A stretch of 7,219 nt of DNA, from assembly GCA_013151975.1 (NCBI GenBank), contig JAADHG010000286.1, forward strand, positions 1 through 7,219, in the 5' to 3' direction. Made by a program: the position numbers and the translations under genes. Source of the stretch: Chlorobiota bacterium (GTDB taxonomy: Bacteria; Bacteroidota; Bacteroidia; Flavobacteriales; Flavobacteriaceae). Below, piece by piece: positions 5,659-7,219 of this stretch; position 1 is the first letter of the stretch, and every line of letters starts with the position of its first letter. The notes below the pieces were generated by a model. It was given only the letters and a program-made list of their open reading frames with translations, searched no databases and had not been told where the DNA came from.

Positions 5659-6693
5659 ATGCAAAAACCACCAAAACATATTCTAGTTATTCGTTTGTCT
5701 GCAATGGGAGATGTGGCGATGATAGTTCCTGTGTTAAGAGCCTTAACGCAACAATATCCAGACATAAAGATTACAGTACTTACACGAAAATTTTTCACTC
5801 CTTTTTTTAGAGGTTTAGAAAATGTTCAAGTTTTTCACGCAGATGTAAAAGGGAAACACAAAGGCGTATTAGGGCTTTATAAGTTGTCAAGAGAACTCAA
5901 AACACTTAGAATTGATGCCATTGCAGATTTACACAATGTACTACGAAGTAATATTTTAAAATTCTTTTTGTCAGGTACAAAATATATCCAGATAGATAAG
6001 GGAAGAGCAGAAAAAAAAGCATTAACCTCAGGAAAACAGTTTCGACAACTTAAAAGCACACACCAACGCTATGCTGAAGTTTTTGAACAATTAGGATTTA
6101 AAATAAGCCTATTAAATCCTGTATTTCCTAAGCCATATCCTTTAAGCGATAAGATATTAGATAGTATTACCAGAGATAATAAAAAACGAATTGGCATTGC
6201 GCCTTTTGCTGCGTTTAAAGGGAAAGCATATCCTTTAGAGCTCATGGAACAAGTAATTAAAGAACTTTCAAAATCGTATTCAGTATTGCTTTTTGGAGGA
6301 GGGCAAAAGGAAATAGAGATTTTAAATAATTTTGATACTAAGTTTAAAAATGTCCACTCAGTAGCTGGAAAATTAACTTTAGATGAAGAACTAGATGTAA
6401 TTTCTAATTTGGATGTGATGATTTCTATGGATTCTGGGAATGCCCATATAGCCACTATGCTTGGTATAGAAGTTATTACACTTTGGGGTGTGACACATCC
6501 TTTTGCTGGATTTTATCCCTTTAATCAAAACAAAGAGAATGCATTATTGGCAAATAGAAACTTATTTCCACAAATACCTACTTCAATTTATGGTAATACA
6601 TTTCCCAAAGGATATCAAGATGCCATTCGCTCGATTACACCTCAAGATATTATTACTAAAGTAGAGTCTATTATACAAAAAAGCCTTACTTAA
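5659..6693 (+). CDS. Family 9 glycosyltransferase, ADP-heptose:LPS heptosyltransferase-like
   Basis: A 344-residue GT-B-fold glycosyltransferase of family GT9, the family of WaaC/WaaF that adds heptose to the lipopolysaccharide inner core on the cytoplasmic face of the inner membrane. The N-terminal acceptor half starts with ILVIRLSAMGDVAMIVPVLRAL (8-29; described in part: RLSAMGD, 12-18, whose Asp18 is at the catalytic position of the family). The C-terminal nucleotide-sugar half has GIAPFAAFKGKAYP (179-192), LLFGGGQKE (210-218), VAGKLTLDE (235-243) and MDSGNAHIA (257-265), the D-S/T-G-x-x-H signature. Length is typical and no motif is lost. The donor may be ADP-heptose or another sugar: Bacteroidota cores differ from the enteric one, so no waa symbol is given. 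It follows the DUF4254 gene by 41 bp, probably as one unit. Its stop codon lies inside a hairpin (6682-6705). Confidence 0.92.
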   Translation: MQKPPKHILVIRLSAMGDVAMIVPVLRALTQQYPDIKITVLTRKFFTPFFRGLENVQVFHADVKGKHKGVLGLYKLSRELKTLRIDAIADLHNVLRSNILKFFLSGTKYIQIDKGRAEKKALTSGKQFRQLKSTHQRYAEVFEQLGFKISLLNPVFPKPYPLSDKILDSITRDNKKRIGIAPFAAFKGKAYPLELMEQVIKELSKSYSVLLFGGGQKEIEILNNFDTKFKNVHSVAGKLTLDEELDVISNLDVMISMDSGNAHIATMLGIEVITLWGVTHPFAGFYPFNQNKENALLANRNLFPQIPTSIYGNTFPKGYQDAIRSITPQDIITKVESIIQKSLT

Positions 6694-6705
6694 AAAAGTA
6701 AGGCT
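6682..6705. terminator. Intrinsic terminator hairpin, best oriented for the minus strand
   Basis: AGCCTTACTT (6682-6691) pairs perfectly with AAGTAAGGCT (6696-6705) around an AAAA loop, giving a 10-bp stem. On the minus strand the stem is followed directly by a T run (complement of the A tract at 6677-6682), the classical layout for a transcript coming from the right, that is from the ferredoxin-type gene. On the plus strand only a diffuse AT stretch (AGATTAAACGTTTTAAT) follows, so it may work less well for the glycosyltransferase mRNA. The TAA stop of the glycosyltransferase (6691-6693) lies at the tip of the stem. Confidence 0.75.
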
Positions 6706-6922
6706 AGATTAAACGTTTTAATAGACATAGATAATCCTAAAAATGGTTAACGCTTTAATCTTTAACTAATGTATTTGTTTTTGGCACAGGTAAAAATAAT
6801 CCGTAAGAAATTATTTATAATATTCGATAAAGCGTACAGTTTATCTGTTTACAGGAAAATAAATCAGATGAAATACACTTTTGCTATTAACTCTTGTCTT
6901 TAAAATTTTTAAGAAAGTCTAA
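6706..6922. other. Gene-free convergent intergenic stretch
   Basis: These 217 bp between two convergent gene ends hold no open frame of useful length, no tRNA and no recognised RNA family. Small symmetrical elements are present: AAACGTTT (6711-6718), an ATCTG/CAGAT pairing (6843-6847 with 6865-6869) and the near-palindrome CTTTAAAATTTTTAAG just beyond the ferredoxin-type stop. None is convincing as a functional site. It is longer than any other gap in the window except the CapK/purD one. Confidence 0.6.
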
Positions 6923-7219
6923 CTAAACAGCATCATAATCTACAATAATGGTAGGTGTATCAGGATGTGCTTGACAGGTTAAAATTAGTCCTTCTTCCAA
7001 TTCGCTATCGGTTAAAATATTGTTTTGGCGCATAGTTGCTTTACCCTCAACAAGTTTAGCAATACAACTACTGCAGATACCGCCTTGGCACGAATAAGGC
7101 GCATCAATATCATTATCTAAAGCTGCTTCAAGAATAGATTGCTTTTGAGACATTTCAAAAGTGGTTTCTTCGTCATCAACAATAATGGTGATTTTTGTAT
7201 TACCACTAGCTACCGATTC
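6923..7219 (-). CDS. C-terminal [2Fe-2S] ferredoxin domain of a PaaE/ferredoxin-NADP reductase-type protein, runs off right edge
   Basis: The minus-strand frame is open from the window edge to the stop at 6925-6923, giving 98 residues. Counting from the edge, the fragment shows the plant-type [2Fe-2S] cysteine pattern Cys44-x4-Cys49-x2-Cys52-x29-Cys82 within YSCQGGICSSC (42-52) and LTCQAHP (80-86), plus an upstream strand KITIIVDDEETTFEM (9-23) typical of the start of this domain. In Bacteroidota such a domain usually ends a reductase of about 350 residues with FAD- and NAD(P)-binding domains in front, as in PaaE or flavodoxin/ferredoxin-NADP reductases; those domains lie outside the window. 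A Met at 7153-7151 is internal, because the ferredoxin fold already begins before it. A stand-alone ferredoxin cannot be fully excluded. The linkage to the CapK/PaaK-like gene 5.4 kb away looks coincidental. Confidence 0.87.
   Translation of the reverse strand, partial: ESVASGNTKITIIVDDEETTFEMSQKQSILEAALDNDIDAPYSCQGGICSSCIAKLVEGKATMRQNNILTDSELEEGLILTCQAHPDTPTIIVDYDAV

Noticed and set aside
5589..5798. Minus-strand open frame of 69 codons across the DUF4254-GT9 gap.
   Set aside because: It is antisense to two well-supported genes and has no promoter box or family resemblance.
5877..6455. Two minus-strand open frames (5877-6059 and 6069-6455) inside the glycosyltransferase gene.
   Set aside because: They lie wholly opposite a complete GT9 gene with all family motifs; their peptides have biased composition (S, L, I runs) and no recognisable pattern.
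6706..6922. A small RNA or tRNA in the gap beyond the glycosyltransferase.
   Set aside because: No cloverleaf, no clean promoter box and no strong hairpin with a T tract of its own could be found.
6923..7153. A stand-alone 76-residue ferredoxin starting at the ATG at 7153.
   Set aside because: The frame stays open to the window edge, and the first beta strand of the ferredoxin fold is encoded upstream of that ATG, so it is an internal methionine.
183..7219. A phenylacetate degradation locus, suggested by a PaaK-like and a PaaE-like protein in one window.
   Set aside because: The two genes are 5.4 kb apart with unrelated genes between. The PaaK-like gene is coupled to wecB, and no paaA-D, G, Z or H genes are present.

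Overview
The window reads as chromosomal DNA from a marine-type member of the Flavobacteriaceae (Bacteroidota). Three things point there: strong AT richness in and between genes, upstream elements of the TAnnTTTG type instead of classical -10/-35 boxes and Shine-Dalgarno sites, and several proteins that I recognise as Bacteroidota or flavobacterial families (DUF6341, DUF6427, DUF4254). The genus cannot be fixed from the sequence. Family names come from memory of protein sequences, not from a search.

Region 1 (1-1508, minus strand) is the edge of a surface-polysaccharide cluster. A CapK/PaaK-like adenylate-forming protein overlaps by 4 nt the start of a non-hydrolysing UDP-GlcNAc 2-epimerase (wecB) that runs off the left edge. 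Region 2 (1509-1731) is a 223-bp divergent intergenic region with three inverted repeats, one of which resembles a dispersed flavobacterial palindrome.

Region 3 (1732-4940) alternates strands gene by gene: purD (+), a 75-aa one-helix membrane protein (DUF6341, -), a 307-aa polytopic membrane protein (DUF6427, +), and upp (-). Both convergent pairs overlap at their 3' ends (6 and 12 nt), and the divergent gaps are short. Two nucleotide-metabolism enzymes thus flank two membrane proteins of unknown function. Region 4 (5009-6693, +) is a probable two-gene unit of DUF4254 and a family 9 (heptosyltransferase-like) glycosyltransferase, which returns to the envelope-glycan theme.

Region 5 (6694-7219) holds a hairpin fused to the glycosyltransferase stop codon, about 220 bp with no gene, and the C-terminal [2Fe-2S] domain of a ferredoxin-type reductase that enters from the right edge on the minus strand.

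I see no mobile element, CRISPR array, tRNA or rRNA. The window is mostly ordinary core genome. The best candidates for something undescribed are the DUF4254-glycosyltransferase pair, the two unknown membrane proteins locked between purD and upp, and the palindromic elements in the intergenic gaps.
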